Shown here in pieces: positions 19,537 through 29,794 of a stretch of DNA of 64,000 nucleotides. The stretch covers positions 1 through 64,000 of the forward strand of contig JACPZX010000076.1 of NCBI GenBank assembly GCA_016195325.1, written 5' to 3'. The notes beneath the pieces are model-generated. The model searched no databases. It was not told where the DNA came from and saw nothing but the letters and a program-made list of their open reading frames with translations. The stretch is from Acidobacteriota bacterium (GTDB taxonomy: Bacteria; Acidobacteriota; Polarisedimenticolia; JACPZX01). Position numbers and translations under genes: made by a program. Within the stretch, counting starts at the first letter, position 1. Each line of letters begins with the position of its first letter.

Positions 19537-22042
19537 ATGTGGAACCGGATTCTGGGAGCGCTTCGATCGATCGCGCATCGCCGTGAGCGCGAGGGGGAGT
19601 TGGATCGCGAGATCCGCTTCCACCTCGAGATGGAGATGAGCGAGAACGAGAAGAGAGGCATGGGGCCGAAGGAGGCCCGGGAGGCGGCGTTGAGGCGATT
19701 CGGCGGCGTGGATCAGGTGAAGGAGGAGGTCCGGGACTCCTGGGGCGTGCGCTTCCTCGACACGCTCTTCCAGGACGTCCGCTTCGCACTCCGCAACCTC
19801 CGCAAGACTCCGGGGTTCGCCGCCGTCGTGCTGCTCACGCTCGCCCTCGGCATCGGAGCGAACACGGCGATGTTCAGCGTCATCAACGGCGTCCTCCTCC
19901 GCTCGCTCCCCTACGCGAACGGAGATCACATCGTCGTGCTCAGCCAGCCGGCGAAGGGAATCCAGTCCGAGGACGTCGGCTTCTCCCCCAAGGAGATCGC
20001 CGATTACCGGGCGCAGAGCCGCACGCTCGATCAGGTCGTCGAGTACCACTCGATGAGCTTCAACCTGTTCGGACGCGGGGAGGCGCAGCGCGTGCAGACC
20101 GGCGTCGTCTCGGCCAACTTCTTCGAGGTGCTGGGGGTGCGCCCCCTTCACGGCCGCACCTTCATCGACTCGGACGACACGGCCGGCGCGGAGCCGGTGC
20201 TCGTGCTCAGCCACGAATACTTCCAGAAGGCGTTCGGCGGCGACCCGGCGATCGTCGGCCAGACCTTCGAAATGAACGACAGGCCCCACACGGTGATCGG
20301 CGTCCTCCCTGCATTTCCGCAGTATCCGAACGAGAACGATGTCTACATGCCCAGCTCCGCGTGCCCGTTCCGATCGAATCAACACACAATCGACAACCGC
20401 CAGGCCCGGATGCTGAATGTCTTCGGGCGCCTCAAGCCGGGAGCGACGGTCGAGGAGGCCCAATCCGATGTCTCGCTGATCGCCTCGCAGCTTGCGGCGG
20501 CCTACCCCAAGGATTATCCCGCGTCGGACGGCATGTCGGCGAAGGCAGGGAACCTGAAAGAGGAGCTGGTCGAGAGGGCCCGGCCCACGATCCTCATCCT
20601 CTTCGGGACGACCGCCTTCGTGCTCCTCCTGGTGTGCGCCAACGTGGCGAACCTCATGCTCGCCCGGGCGTCGGGGCGCGAGCGGGAGCTGTCGCTGCGG
20701 ATGGCGCTCGGCGCCGGGCGCGCGCGCCTGATCCGCCAGCTCCTGACGGAGAGCGCCATCCTCGGTGACGGGCCTCCTCTTCGGGCTGGTCCCCGCGCTC
20801 GCGAGCCGTCCCGCGCTCGCGACGGCGATCAACAGCGGCGGTCGCGCCGGCGGCGGCGCGAGGCTTTCGTTCGGCACGCGCAACGCCCTCATCGTCTCGC
20901 AGGTCGCCATCTCGTTCATCCTCCTGACCGGCGCGGGCCTGATGGTCCGGAGCTTCATGCGCCTCGAGCGCGTCGATCCGGGCTTCGACCCCCGGAACGT
21001 GCTCGCCGTCAACGTCCCCCTCAACTGGAGCAAGTACAAGGACACGAAATCGCGGCTTGGTTTCTTCCGGCCGCTCGTCGAGGAGGTGGCCGCCCGGCCC
21101 GGCGTGATGTCGGTCGCGATCACGCAGTCGGTGCCGCTCGACGAGTCGCAGCCGTACAACGTGGCCCTCGTCGTCGAGGGTCAGGCCGTCGCTCCGGACG
21201 CGCCGAAGCCCCAGGTCGACTTCGAGGTCGTGAGCCGGGACTTCTTCAAGACCATCGGCACTCCGCTTCTCCGGGGCCGGACGTTCATCGACACGGACGA
21301 TGAATCGGCCCCGAAAGTGGTCCTCGTCAACGACGTCATGGCGCGGCACCACATCCAGGGGGGGGAACCGATCGGCCGCCGGATCTCCCTGAACGGCGGC
21401 GACGACTGGCGGACCATCGTCGGCGTCGTCGGGAACGTGAAGCAGTTCACGCTCGACAAGGAGTCGACCGAGCAGGTCTACATCCCCTTCCTGCAGGCGG
21501 CGCGCGGGGGGACGCTCCTCGTGCGGACCGCCGGCGACCCCTGGGCTCTCGCGGGCCCGATCCGGGGGATGATCCACCGCCTCGACGAGAAGCAGCCGGT
21601 CGGCCGCGTCAGCACCCTCGAGCAGCTGAAGTCCGACACCCTCGCCTCGCCCCGCCTCACGGCGACGCTGATCGGCCTCTTCGCCCTCCTCGCCCTCGTC
21701 ATCACCACCGCGGGCATCGTCGGCGTCGTCTCGTACTCCGTCAGCCAGCGCACCCAGGAGATCGGCGTCCGCATGGCCCTCGGCGCCGATCGCGCCACGG
21801 TGATCCGGATGGTCCTTCGCCAGGGGCTCATGCCCGTTCTCGTCGGTCTCGCCACGGGCGTCACGGGGGCGCTCGCGCTGACCAAGCTGATCGCGAGGTT
21901 CCTGTTCGACGTCGCCCCGACCGATCCGATCACGTTCGCGGGCGTCGTCCTCGCCCTCGTCGCCGCCGCAGCGCTCGCGTGCTGGCAGCCCGCGCGCCGC
22001 GCCGCCGGGATCGAGCCGATGCTGGCGCTCCGGAGCGACTGA
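19537..22042 (+). pseudogene. MacB/FtsX-type ABC permease (acidobacterial duplicated permease), broken by internal deletion and frameshift
   Basis: The N-terminal part (from MWNRILGAL at 19,537) shows the usual helical REIRFHLEMEMSENEK segment, then a MacB periplasmic core and first FtsX domain to RQLLTESAILG near 20,763. Coding sense then jumps to the next frame at 20,765 (TGLLFGLVPALASRP), which continues with the second periplasmic and FtsX domains to 22,042 (ARRAAGIEPMLALRSD). Between LTESAILG and LTGLLFG the family normally has roughly 55-65 residues including a membrane helix; these are missing and the frame is shifted. The two halves might persist as separate peptides (GTG at 20,765), but a functional permease is unlikely. 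Confidence 0.8.
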
Positions 22043-22087
22043 GCGGCGCTTGAAACCGCGTCGCGGCCGGCGCGTAATGGGAGCGGC

Positions 22088-23713
22088 ATGCGACGACTGA
22101 TTCTCTCGCTCGCGCTGCTCGGCCTCTCGATCCCGTCCCACGCGGCCCCAGCCCCCGGCCGCCCGGCGCTCGTCGTCCTCATCGCCGTCGACGGGCTCGG
22201 CGCCGACGTCTTCGACCGGTATGCCCCCTTCTACACCGGCGGATTCCGCAGGCTGAAGTCACAGGGGATGAATTTCACGGACGCGATGGTGGACCACGCG
22301 GTCAGCGTCTCCCATCCCGGCCACGTGACGCTGGCGACGGGGATGAACCCGTCGCGTCACGGCATCGTGGACGCGGCTTTCTACGAGCGGGACGGCGCCG
22401 CGTGGCGGTTCACCGACGCCGTGCGGGATCCCGCCGAGAAGATCGTCGGCGATCCGAACGGCGACGGCGCCTCGCCCAGGAAGTTCCTCGCCACGACGCT
22501 GGCGGAGTGGGTGGCCGCCGACCCCGCTGCGCGCTTCGTCGCGGTCGGCACCGGACGCTTCTCGTCGCTGCTCCAGGCCGGCCGCCCGAAGGGGGACGTC
22601 TACTGGTACTCGCACGACACCGGCCGCTACGTGACGTCGACGTACTACCGGAGCGACCTCGCCGACTGGGTCGATCGCTTCAACTCGGACAGGCTCCCGA
22701 AGCTCATGGACGTCGCCGACACGTGGGAGAACACCGCCCCCGTCGCCGCGCGCGCCCTCGCCCGTCGCGACGACGCGCCGTACGAGAACGACGGCACCCA
22801 CGTCGCCTTCCCGCACAATTTCAGACATCGCGATCCCAAGGATCCGCCGGCCGATCGCGCGGCGCTCGCCGGCTACTTCGGGGCGACTCCCGGCGTCGAC
22901 GGAGCGACGCTGAAGCTCGCGGCCGAGGCCGTGGACGCGCGCCGGCTCGGACAGCGGGGCGCGACCGACTACCTCGGCATCGTCGTCTCGCAGGTGGACG
23001 ACATCGGTCACTCGTTCGGGCCGGGGAGCCAGGAGCATCTCGACAATCTCCTGAGGCTCGACCGTGCGCTCGGAGAGCTCTTCGAGGCGCTCGACGCGAA
23101 GGTCGGCGTGGACCGCTGGGTCGTCGCCCTCTCCGCCGATCACGGGATGCTCGACATCCCGGAGTCGCTCGCCGAGACCGGGAAGCCCGGCCGCCGGCTG
23201 AGCGAAGCGGAGATCGGCGCCGCTCTCAAGGACGTGCGCGAGACGATCTCCGGATCGAAGGGGAGCCGGGAGGAGATCGCCGCCCGCGTCGTGGCGACGC
23301 TGAAGAAGCGCGACTTCGTCGCCGACGCCTACACGCCGGCGCAGTTGCTCGGATCGGGTCCCGCGGTCGACCCCTTCGTCGCACTCTGGCGGCACTCGTG
23401 CAGCGCGGACCGCGTCCCGCGCCTCCCGCTCTTCGATTTCTCGAGCGGGACGTCGCCGATCGGCGAGGCCGGCGTCGCTGTCCGCCTCACGGAGCGGACG
23501 ATCATCGATCTCGATCGCGCGATTCACGGCTCGCCGTACGAGGTCGACCGCCACGTCCCCCTCGTTTTCATGGGCGCCGGCGTGGCGGCCGGATCGTCGG
23601 GCGCCGCCGCCCGCACGGTCGACGTCGCCCCGACTCTCGCGAAGCTCGCCGGCATCCAGGCGCCTGCGGATCTCGATGGCCATGCGCTGATCGAGCCGGC
23701 CGCGAAGCGGTGA
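22088..23713 (+). CDS. Exported alkaline-phosphatase-superfamily phosphodiesterase/phosphatase
   Basis: This 541-residue protein has a signal peptide (about 1-20). Metal-site segments of the alkaline phosphatase superfamily are visible: VVLIAVDGLGADVFDRY with the first Asp, DHAVSVSHPGHVTLATG with the nucleophile Ser or Thr, SQVDDIGHSFGPGS with Asp and His, and LSADHGMLD with Asp-His. The layout matches PafA/nucleotide-pyrophosphatase-like enzymes that release phosphate outside the cytoplasm. MNFTDAMVDHAVSV resembles PafA-type proteins. It is preceded at 45 bp by the broken permease and stands alone. Confidence 0.88.
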   Translation: MRRLILSLALLGLSIPSHAAPAPGRPALVVLIAVDGLGADVFDRYAPFYTGGFRRLKSQGMNFTDAMVDHAVSVSHPGHVTLATGMNPSRHGIVDAAFYERDGAAWRFTDAVRDPAEKIVGDPNGDGASPRKFLATTLAEWVAADPAARFVAVGTGRFSSLLQAGRPKGDVYWYSHDTGRYVTSTYYRSDLADWVDRFNSDRLPKLMDVADTWENTAPVAARALARRDDAPYENDGTHVAFPHNFRHRDPKDPPADRAALAGYFGATPGVDGATLKLAAEAVDARRLGQRGATDYLGIVVSQVDDIGHSFGPGSQEHLDNLLRLDRALGELFEALDAKVGVDRWVVALSADHGMLDIPESLAETGKPGRRLSEAEIGAALKDVRETISGSKGSREEIAARVVATLKKRDFVADAYTPAQLLGSGPAVDPFVALWRHSCSADRVPRLPLFDFSSGTSPIGEAGVAVRLTERTIIDLDRAIHGSPYEVDRHVPLVFMGAGVAAGSSGAAARTVDVAPTLAKLAGIQAPADLDGHALIEPAAKR

Positions 23714-23855
23714 CGCACTGAGGGAGGCGGCAGTTCAACTTCTCTGCTCAGCACACTGGCCGGATCTGCAAGGATTCTTCAGCCCGCGCCGCCCCCGACG
23801 GAACGCCATGGCGATGAGGGCTTCCATTCCAATCACTTAGCCCCGTGCCCGTCGC

Positions 23856-23871
23856 TGGCATCCACCTCGCT
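23856..23871 (+). promoter_or_regulatory. Candidate sigma-54 promoter of the efflux operon
   Basis: TGGCATCCACCTCGCT has the GG-N10-GC spacing and the TGGCA half of the -24/-12 consensus; the -12 half is TCGCT instead of TTGCW. It lies 54 bp before the TolC-like gene. The same operon region encodes a sigma-54 activator at 31,468, which makes the match more plausible. Confidence 0.45.
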
Positions 23872-23872
23872 T

Positions 23873-23906
23873 AGGGACAGTTCCACTCATCCTTTATTAC
23901 TGTCCT
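23873..23906. promoter_or_regulatory. Inverted repeat upstream of efflux operon
   Basis: GGGACAGT (23,874-23,881) pairs with ACTGTCCT (23,899-23,906) through 8 bp including one G-T, around a 17-base spacer. It lies between the candidate sigma-54 site and the TolC-like start. It could be an operator or hairpin, or a remnant of a REP-like palindrome. Confidence 0.35.
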
Positions 23907-23924
23907 GACCGGGGAGGTCGGCGC

Positions 23925-25394
23925 TTGGTCGCCCAGGCAAGAAGAGTGCGATGCCGTCGGATCTGCGTCGGCAGGTGGCTCCTCCCGATCTCCCTCGCCC
24001 TCATGTTCTCGACCCTGGAGCCGGCCTGGTGCGCCTCACTCCCCGAGGTCCACGCCGGAAGCGGCACCGAAGCTCCCGCCGCGACCACGCCCGGCGATCC
24101 GGCAGGCGGACGGGCTCCCGTCGCCGAACTGCTGAAGGATCCTGGCCGGCTCCTCACCTGGCTTCGCGACCACAGCCGCGACGTGGCCGCGGCGTCGTCG
24201 CGCGTCGACGAGGCGCGCGCGGGATACCGCGCGAGCCGCCTCTTCCCGAATCCGGTGCTCGGCTTCAACCTGAGCGACATCAACGCCGGAAAGAGCAACC
24301 CGCCCGGCCTCGGGTTCCACGACACGTCGATCACCTCGTACACGCTGAGCGAGACGGCCGAGATCGGAAAGCGCGGCCCGCGCATCGCCTCGGCGAACGA
24401 CATGCTCGGGGCGACCGTCGAGACGTACCTCGACCTCCTCGGCCAGAAGGCCGCCGATGCGCGCCTGGCGCTCGGTCGGGCGCTCTATCTCCGCGAGCGC
24501 CAGACGACCCTCGAGGAGACGCTCGCCTCGGCGAGGCGCGTTCTCGATCTCGAGAAGGCGCGCCTCGATCACGGCGAGGTCAGCGGGAACGACTACGATC
24601 GCCTCCTTCTCGACACGACGACGCTCGAGTCGGATTTCGCGCGGAGCGCGGCGGAATACCGCGCCTCCCTGGACGCGTGCCGCGCGGTGCTCTTCGCCGA
24701 GTGCGCCGTGGACGACGCCGGCATGGAGATCGCGGAGCTCGGGAGCGCGGTCGCCCTTCCCGAGCCGCCGGTGGACGAGGAATCGGCGCTCGCGCAGCGC
24801 CCCGACGTGAAGTCGCTCGAGAGCGAGAGGGAGGCCGCGAGGATGGACCTCGTCCTCGCCCGGCGCCGGAGGATTCCCGATCCGGCCATCGGCATCGGCT
24901 ACACGCACGACAACCTGACGATCTCGGGGGATCAGCCGAACACCTTCGCCGTCGGCGTGACGGTGGCGCTCCCGCTCTTCGATCGCGGGCAGCACGACGC
25001 CGCCCGCGCGGCGGCCCACGCCGCCGAGATCGAGGCGATCCGCGACACGACGCTCACCTCGGCGCGCGCGGATCTCTCCGGGCTCCTCCGCCGGAAGAGC
25101 TTTCTCGAGAGCACGGTGAGCACCCTCCAGACCGACGCCCTGCCGCGCTCGTCCGGAATTCTCGACACGACGCTGCAGGCGTTCGATCAGGGGGAGGTCG
25201 GCATGACCGATCTCCTCCTCGTGCGCCGCAACCACACCACCCTGATCTTGAACCTGATGGACCTCCGGTTCGAGTACTTCACCGTCCGCAACGAGCTGCG
25301 CCGCGTGCTCGGCCTCGACGCCGGGGTAGCCCGCAAATCCGACGTGGCCCGCTCGGCGGCAACGGACACCCGGGAAAACCAGCGAGGGGGATGA
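23925..25394 (+). CDS. TolC-family outer membrane efflux protein (CzcC/CusC-like)
   Basis: This 489-residue outer-membrane factor is the exit duct of an RND pump. The start is TTG at 23,925, chosen because GGGGAGG precedes it by 7 bases. A signal sequence follows (LLPISLALMFSTLEPAWCA). The body has the two-fold TolC repeat: long helices with heptad Ala/Leu (ARRVLDLEKARLDHGEVSG), strand VLGFNLSDI and, in the second half, PAIGIGYTHDN and GVTVALPLFDRGQ. GEVGMTDLLLVRRNHT is typical of CzcC-type proteins. It is the first gene of a three-gene pump operon. Confidence 0.9.
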   Translation: MVAQARRVRCRRICVGRWLLPISLALMFSTLEPAWCASLPEVHAGSGTEAPAATTPGDPAGGRAPVAELLKDPGRLLTWLRDHSRDVAAASSRVDEARAGYRASRLFPNPVLGFNLSDINAGKSNPPGLGFHDTSITSYTLSETAEIGKRGPRIASANDMLGATVETYLDLLGQKAADARLALGRALYLRERQTTLEETLASARRVLDLEKARLDHGEVSGNDYDRLLLDTTTLESDFARSAAEYRASLDACRAVLFAECAVDDAGMEIAELGSAVALPEPPVDEESALAQRPDVKSLESEREAARMDLVLARRRRIPDPAIGIGYTHDNLTISGDQPNTFAVGVTVALPLFDRGQHDAARAAAHAAEIEAIRDTTLTSARADLSGLLRRKSFLESTVSTLQTDALPRSSGILDTTLQAFDQGEVGMTDLLLVRRNHTTLILNLMDLRFEYFTVRNELRRVLGLDAGVARKSDVARSAATDTRENQRGG

Positions 25395-25398
25395 CGAG

Positions 25399-26598
25399 AT
25401 GCACACCATCGACGAACTCGACGCCCGGGCGACGACCGGCGGCCGGCGCTCCCGCTCGCGACGCGCCATGCACGTCGCGATCGCGGCCCTTGTCAGCGCC
25501 GTCTCCGTGTGGCTCGCGATGGCCTTCACGCGGGAGGCGCCGCCGCCACCGGCGGGGACCCCGGGGATGACGGTGACGGAGAGGGGTCTGGCCCTCTCAC
25601 CCGATGCGCCGCAGTGGAAGAGCCTGAAGGTCGGGGCGGCCGTCGTCGCGATCTCGCACTGGGCCGATCGCGTTCCCGCGCGCGTGCAGATCGACCAGAC
25701 GCGCGCCTCGCAGGTGGGATCGCCGCTGGCCGGGCGCGTGACGGCCGTGCACGTGGAGCTCGGCCAGGAGGTGAAATCGGGCGAGCCGCTCTTCACGGTG
25801 TCGAGCCCCGAGATCGCGTCCTTGAGGGCCGACCAGGAGAAGGCCTCGCTCGACCTGGCGACCGCCGACAAGAACCTCGAGCGCATCCGCGCGATGGTGG
25901 CCGCGAAGGCGCTCCCGGCCAAGGATGAGATCGCCGCGTCCGCGGTCTACCACGAGGCCGAGGTCGCGAACCGTCTCGCGGGGTCCAAGCTCGAGGCGCT
26001 GAAGGTCTCCTCCCGTGAGGCCAACGCCTTCACCGTGACCGCGCCGCGCGCGGGGGTCGTCGTGGAGAAGAACATCCTCCCCGCGCAGGAAGTGGGCGCG
26101 GAGGCGGGTGGATCGCTCATGGTGATCGCCGACCTGTCGAGGGTCTGGGTGGTGGCCGACATCTTCGAGGAGCATTCAGCCGAGATCTCCCCCGGAACTC
26201 CGGGGGCGGTGACCTTTCCGGCGCTCCCGGGGCTCGAGGTGAAGGACGCGGTGGAGATGGTCTCCTCGGTCGTCGATCCCGTGAAGCACTCGGTGCCGAT
26301 CCGCCTCCTCCTCGACAACCCGAAGCGCCTCCTCAAGCCCAACATGTACGCCGAGGTGAATCTCTCGATCCGCCAGGCCGCCGGGGCCGTCGAGGTCCCG
26401 GCCTCGGCCCTCGTGTCGGACGGCGCGCACCAGTACGTGTACGTCCAGCTCGACGGAAAGGAGTTCGTCCGCCGCGAGGTCGTGGCCGGATCGTCCCATG
26501 ACGGCACGGTTCCGATCTTCAAGGGGCTCGACCGCGGCGAGATGGTCGTCGAGGAGGGGGCCATCCTGCTCGACAACCAGATCGCGCTGGCCCACTGA
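25399..26598 (+). CDS. RND efflux periplasmic adaptor (CzcB/CusB-like)
   Basis: This 399-residue membrane-fusion protein has an N-terminal membrane anchor (about 20-37). Split lipoyl halves follow (GSPLAGRVTAVHVELGQEV; FTVTAPRAGVVVEKNI) flanking a helical hairpin (residues about 145-200). A beta-barrel comes next (LSRVWVVADIFEEHSAEI) and then the membrane-proximal domain (VEVPASALVSDGAHQYVYV). It bridges the inner-membrane pump at 26,629 and the outer-membrane channel at 23,925. It is separated from the upstream gene by 4 bp. No N-terminal metal-binding motif such as a Met triad is evident. Confidence 0.92.
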   Translation: MHTIDELDARATTGGRRSRSRRAMHVAIAALVSAVSVWLAMAFTREAPPPPAGTPGMTVTERGLALSPDAPQWKSLKVGAAVVAISHWADRVPARVQIDQTRASQVGSPLAGRVTAVHVELGQEVKSGEPLFTVSSPEIASLRADQEKASLDLATADKNLERIRAMVAAKALPAKDEIAASAVYHEAEVANRLAGSKLEALKVSSREANAFTVTAPRAGVVVEKNILPAQEVGAEAGGSLMVIADLSRVWVVADIFEEHSAEISPGTPGAVTFPALPGLEVKDAVEMVSSVVDPVKHSVPIRLLLDNPKRLLKPNMYAEVNLSIRQAAGAVEVPASALVSDGAHQYVYVQLDGKEFVRREVVAGSSHDGTVPIFKGLDRGEMVVEEGAILLDNQIALAH

Positions 26599-26628
26599 AG
26601 CCACCGTCTACGGGGCGCACTCACCGAC

Positions 26629-29600
26629 ATGCTCGACGCGCTGCTCTCGCACTCGCTGAAGTACCCGCTCGGGGCCTTCGTCCTCGCGGCGACGCTTCTC
26701 GCCGGGGGGTACTACGCCTTCTCGAACCTCGCGGTCGAGGCGTTCCCGGATCCGACCGACACGCAGGTGCAGGTGATCACGATCTTCCCCGGCCAGCCGA
26801 CCGAGGAGGTTGAGCGGCGCGTGTCGCTCCCGCTCGAGAGGGCGCTCAACGGGACGCCCGGGCTCTTCCGGCTGAGGAGCGTGTCGCTCTTCGGCCTCTC
26901 GTTCGTGACGGCGACCTTCGACGACGGCGTCGATCTCTACTTCGCCCGCCAGCAGGTGAAGGAACGCCTCGCCGACGCCGAGCTGCCGGAGGGGGTCGAG
27001 GCGTCGCTCGGGCCGGTGGCGACGCCGATCGGCGAGGTCTACCGCTACACGCTCGACGGCACGTCCTCCGATCCGATGGCGCTCCGGACCCTCCAGGACT
27101 GGGTGGTGAGGCCTCAACTTCTCAGAGTTTCAGGCGTCGCCGACGTCGTGAGCTACGGCGGGCTCGTCAAGGAGATCCACGTGCAGCCCGATCCGAAGCG
27201 CATGGCGGAGCTCGGCGTCGGGCTCTCGGACATCTCGGACGCGCTGAAGAAGGGGAGCGCGAACGCGACCGGAGGCTACGTCGAGCGCGGCTCGGAGATG
27301 TTCGTCATCCGATCGCTCGGCATCTTCAGGGACATCTCGGACATCGAGAGGGTCCGCGTCGCCTACCACAACGGAGTCCCGGTGAGAGTCCGCGACATCG
27401 CCATGGTGCGCGAGGGGTACGCGCCGCGCCAGGGGATCGTCACGCGCGACGCGAACGACGACGCCATCGAGGGGATCGTCCTGATGCGGCGCGGCCAGAA
27501 CCCGTCGGTCGTCCTCGCCGCCCTCAGGCAGCGCGTCGAGGAGATCAACGGCCGCATCCTCCCGAAGGGCGTCGCGGTGCTGCCGTTCTACGACCGCACC
27601 GAGCTGGTGCAGACGACGCTCAGGACCGTCTTCCGCAACCTCGCCGAGGGAGCCACGCTCGTCACCCTCGTCCTCTTCGTCTTCCTGCTCTCGATCCGCG
27701 CCTCGCTCATCGTCGCCGCGGTGATTCCCCTCTCCCTCGCCGCCTCGTTCCTGTACCTCTACGCGCGGGGGATGTCGGCCAACCTGCTCTCGATGGGTGC
27801 GGTCGACTTCGGGATCATCGTGGACGGCGCCGTCATTCTCGTCGAGCACCTGTTCCACAGGTTCTCCGACGAGGCTCACAGCGGCCCCGGGACCCCTGCC
27901 GACCGGGTCCTCGGGGCCGCTCGTGAGGTCGCCCGGCCCACCCTCTTCTCGCTCCTGATCATCATCGCGGCGTACATCCCCATCTTCTCGCTCCAGCGGG
28001 TCGAGGGGAGGATCTTCGCGCCGATGGCGAACACGGTCGTCAGCGCGCTCGTCGGCGCGCTCCTCGTGAGCTTCACGCTCGTCCCCGTGCTCGCCCTCTT
28101 CGCGCTCCGGGGGAAAACGACGCACCGCGACTCGCCGGTGCTGAAGCTCGCGAGCCGGATCTACACGCCCGTGCTCGGCTACTCGATGAAGGAGCCGATC
28201 GTCGTCCTGGTCGTCGGCACCGGGCTCATGGCCGCGGCCGTGACGCTCCTGCCGAGGCTCGGGTCGGAGTTCCTCCCCGAGCTGAACGAGGGGGCGCTCT
28301 ACGTCACCTTCACCCTCCCCGACAACATCTCGCTGACGGAGGGGAGGAAGCTGACGCCGCGGATCAAGGAGATCCTCGGCCGCACCCCCGAGGTCACGGG
28401 GATGATCTCCCAGCTCGGGCGTCCCGAGGACGGCACCGACCCGACGCTCCCGAACAACCTGGAGATCTTCCTCAAGCTCAAGCCGCTCGAGGAGTGGCGC
28501 CCGCAGGCGAAGACGCTGAACGCCCTCGTGACCGAGATGGACGCGAACCTCAAGGAGATCCCCGGCCTCGAGTACAACTTCTCGCAGCCGATCCGCGACA
28601 ACGTCAACGAGAACATCTCCGGACAGTTCGGCCAGATCGCGGTGAAGATCTACGGGGAGCATCTCGCGACGCTCCAGCAGGCCGCCGAGAGCGCGAAGGC
28701 GGCGATCGCGACGGTGCCGGGGGCCGCGGACCTCGGCATCGTGAAGTCGGGGGAGATGCCGCTCGTGGGCGTGAAGCTCGATCGCGAGGCGCTCGCGCGC
28801 TACGACCTCGATCTCGCCGACGTGCAGGACTACGCGGAGACGGCGATGGGAGGCCACGTGGCCACCGAGCTCTGGGAGGGGGAGAAGAAGTTCGACGTGA
28901 CGGTGAGGCTCCCGCGCGCGACCCGCGAGGACGTCGGGGAGATCCGGGGGATCATGCTGCCGCTCCGCAACGGCTCGATCATCCCGCTGTCGGCCGTGGC
29001 CGACGTGTCGATGGGAACCGGGCGCGCCGCGATCACGCGCGAGAACGGGCGGCGTTACGTCGGCATCCGGATGAACGTGCGCAACCGCGACATGGGGTCC
29101 TTCGTCGAGGAGGCGCGGCGGAAGGTCGAGTCGGCGGCGCCCCTCCCCGCCGGGTACGAGATCACCTGGGCGGGCGAGTTCGAGAACCAGCAGCGGGCGA
29201 TGGCGCGGCTGGGGCTCGTGATCCCGCTCGCGCTGATCCTCACGTTCCTGCTCCTCTTCTCCGCGTTCGAGTCGGTCTGGGACGCGCTCATCATCCTGCT
29301 CAACGTTCCGTTCGCGCTGGTAGGCGGCGTCGTCGGCCTCGCGATCGCGCACCTCACGCTGTCGGTGTCCGCGGCCGTGGGCTTCATCGCCCTGCTCGGC
29401 CAGGCGGTCCTGAACGGCGTGCTGGTCGTCGCGGCGATCCGGAGCCGGCTCGAGAAGGGCGAGGCCTTCCTGGACGCCGTCGTCCTCGGGGCGCGCGAGC
29501 GCCTGCGCGCCGTCCTCATGACCGCGCTCCTCGCGTGCCTCGGGCTCGTTCCGGCGGCGCTCTCCCACGCGATCGGCAGCGAGACCCAGAGACCGATCGC

Positions 29601-29736
29601 CGTGGTGGTGGTGGGCGGGACGATCTCGGCGGCGGCGCTCACGCTGATCGTCCTGCCCGTCACCTACTTCTGGGCCCACCGCCTTCGCGAGGCGGTCTCG
29701 GCCCGGCTGCGCCGCCTCGTCCCGCAGGGCGCTTGA
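26629..29736 (+). CDS. CzcA/CusA-type heavy-metal RND efflux pump
   Basis: This 1,035-residue inner-membrane RND transporter is full length for the heavy-metal-efflux subfamily. The N-terminus AFPDPTDTQVQVITIFPGQPTEEVERRVSLPLE is family-typical. TM4 carries the proton-relay motif GAVDFGIIVDGAVILVEH (about residue 385-402). Large periplasmic loops contain GSEFLPELNEGALYVTFTLP and YNFSQPIRDNVNENISG. The metal is not determined by inspection; zinc, cobalt, nickel or copper are possible. The operon order channel, adaptor, pump is that of czcCBA. Confidence 0.95.
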   Translation: MLDALLSHSLKYPLGAFVLAATLLAGGYYAFSNLAVEAFPDPTDTQVQVITIFPGQPTEEVERRVSLPLERALNGTPGLFRLRSVSLFGLSFVTATFDDGVDLYFARQQVKERLADAELPEGVEASLGPVATPIGEVYRYTLDGTSSDPMALRTLQDWVVRPQLLRVSGVADVVSYGGLVKEIHVQPDPKRMAELGVGLSDISDALKKGSANATGGYVERGSEMFVIRSLGIFRDISDIERVRVAYHNGVPVRVRDIAMVREGYAPRQGIVTRDANDDAIEGIVLMRRGQNPSVVLAALRQRVEEINGRILPKGVAVLPFYDRTELVQTTLRTVFRNLAEGATLVTLVLFVFLLSIRASLIVAAVIPLSLAASFLYLYARGMSANLLSMGAVDFGIIVDGAVILVEHLFHRFSDEAHSGPGTPADRVLGAAREVARPTLFSLLIIIAAYIPIFSLQRVEGRIFAPMANTVVSALVGALLVSFTLVPVLALFALRGKTTHRDSPVLKLASRIYTPVLGYSMKEPIVVLVVGTGLMAAAVTLLPRLGSEFLPELNEGALYVTFTLPDNISLTEGRKLTPRIKEILGRTPEVTGMISQLGRPEDGTDPTLPNNLEIFLKLKPLEEWRPQAKTLNALVTEMDANLKEIPGLEYNFSQPIRDNVNENISGQFGQIAVKIYGEHLATLQQAAESAKAAIATVPGAADLGIVKSGEMPLVGVKLDREALARYDLDLADVQDYAETAMGGHVATELWEGEKKFDVTVRLPRATREDVGEIRGIMLPLRNGSIIPLSAVADVSMGTGRAAITRENGRRYVGIRMNVRNRDMGSFVEEARRKVESAAPLPAGYEITWAGEFENQQRAMARLGLVIPLALILTFLLLFSAFESVWDALIILLNVPFALVGGVVGLAIAHLTLSVSAAVGFIALLGQAVLNGVLVVAAIRSRLEKGEAFLDAVVLGARERLRAVLMTALLACLGLVPAALSHAIGSETQRPIAVVVVGGTISAAALTLIVLPVTYFWAHRLREAVSARLRRLVPQGA

Positions 29737-29777
29737 GCCGGCGGCCGCGTGCGGTCGAGGCCCGGATTCCGGGCGTC

Positions 29778-29783
29778 TATAAT
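29778..29783 (+). promoter_or_regulatory. -10 element of the sensor kinase/regulator pair
   Basis: A perfect TATAAT lies 11 bases before the histidine kinase ATG; the 17-bp-upstream hexamer TCGAGG is weak. It implies a very short leader and transcription independent of the pump operon. Confidence 0.45.
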
Positions 29784-29794
29784 CGGCGGCAGCG

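Noticed and set aside
19537-22042. Programmed frameshift in the permease gene
   Set aside because: Besides the frame change, about 60 residues of conserved sequence are missing and no slippery site is seen; deletion is simpler.
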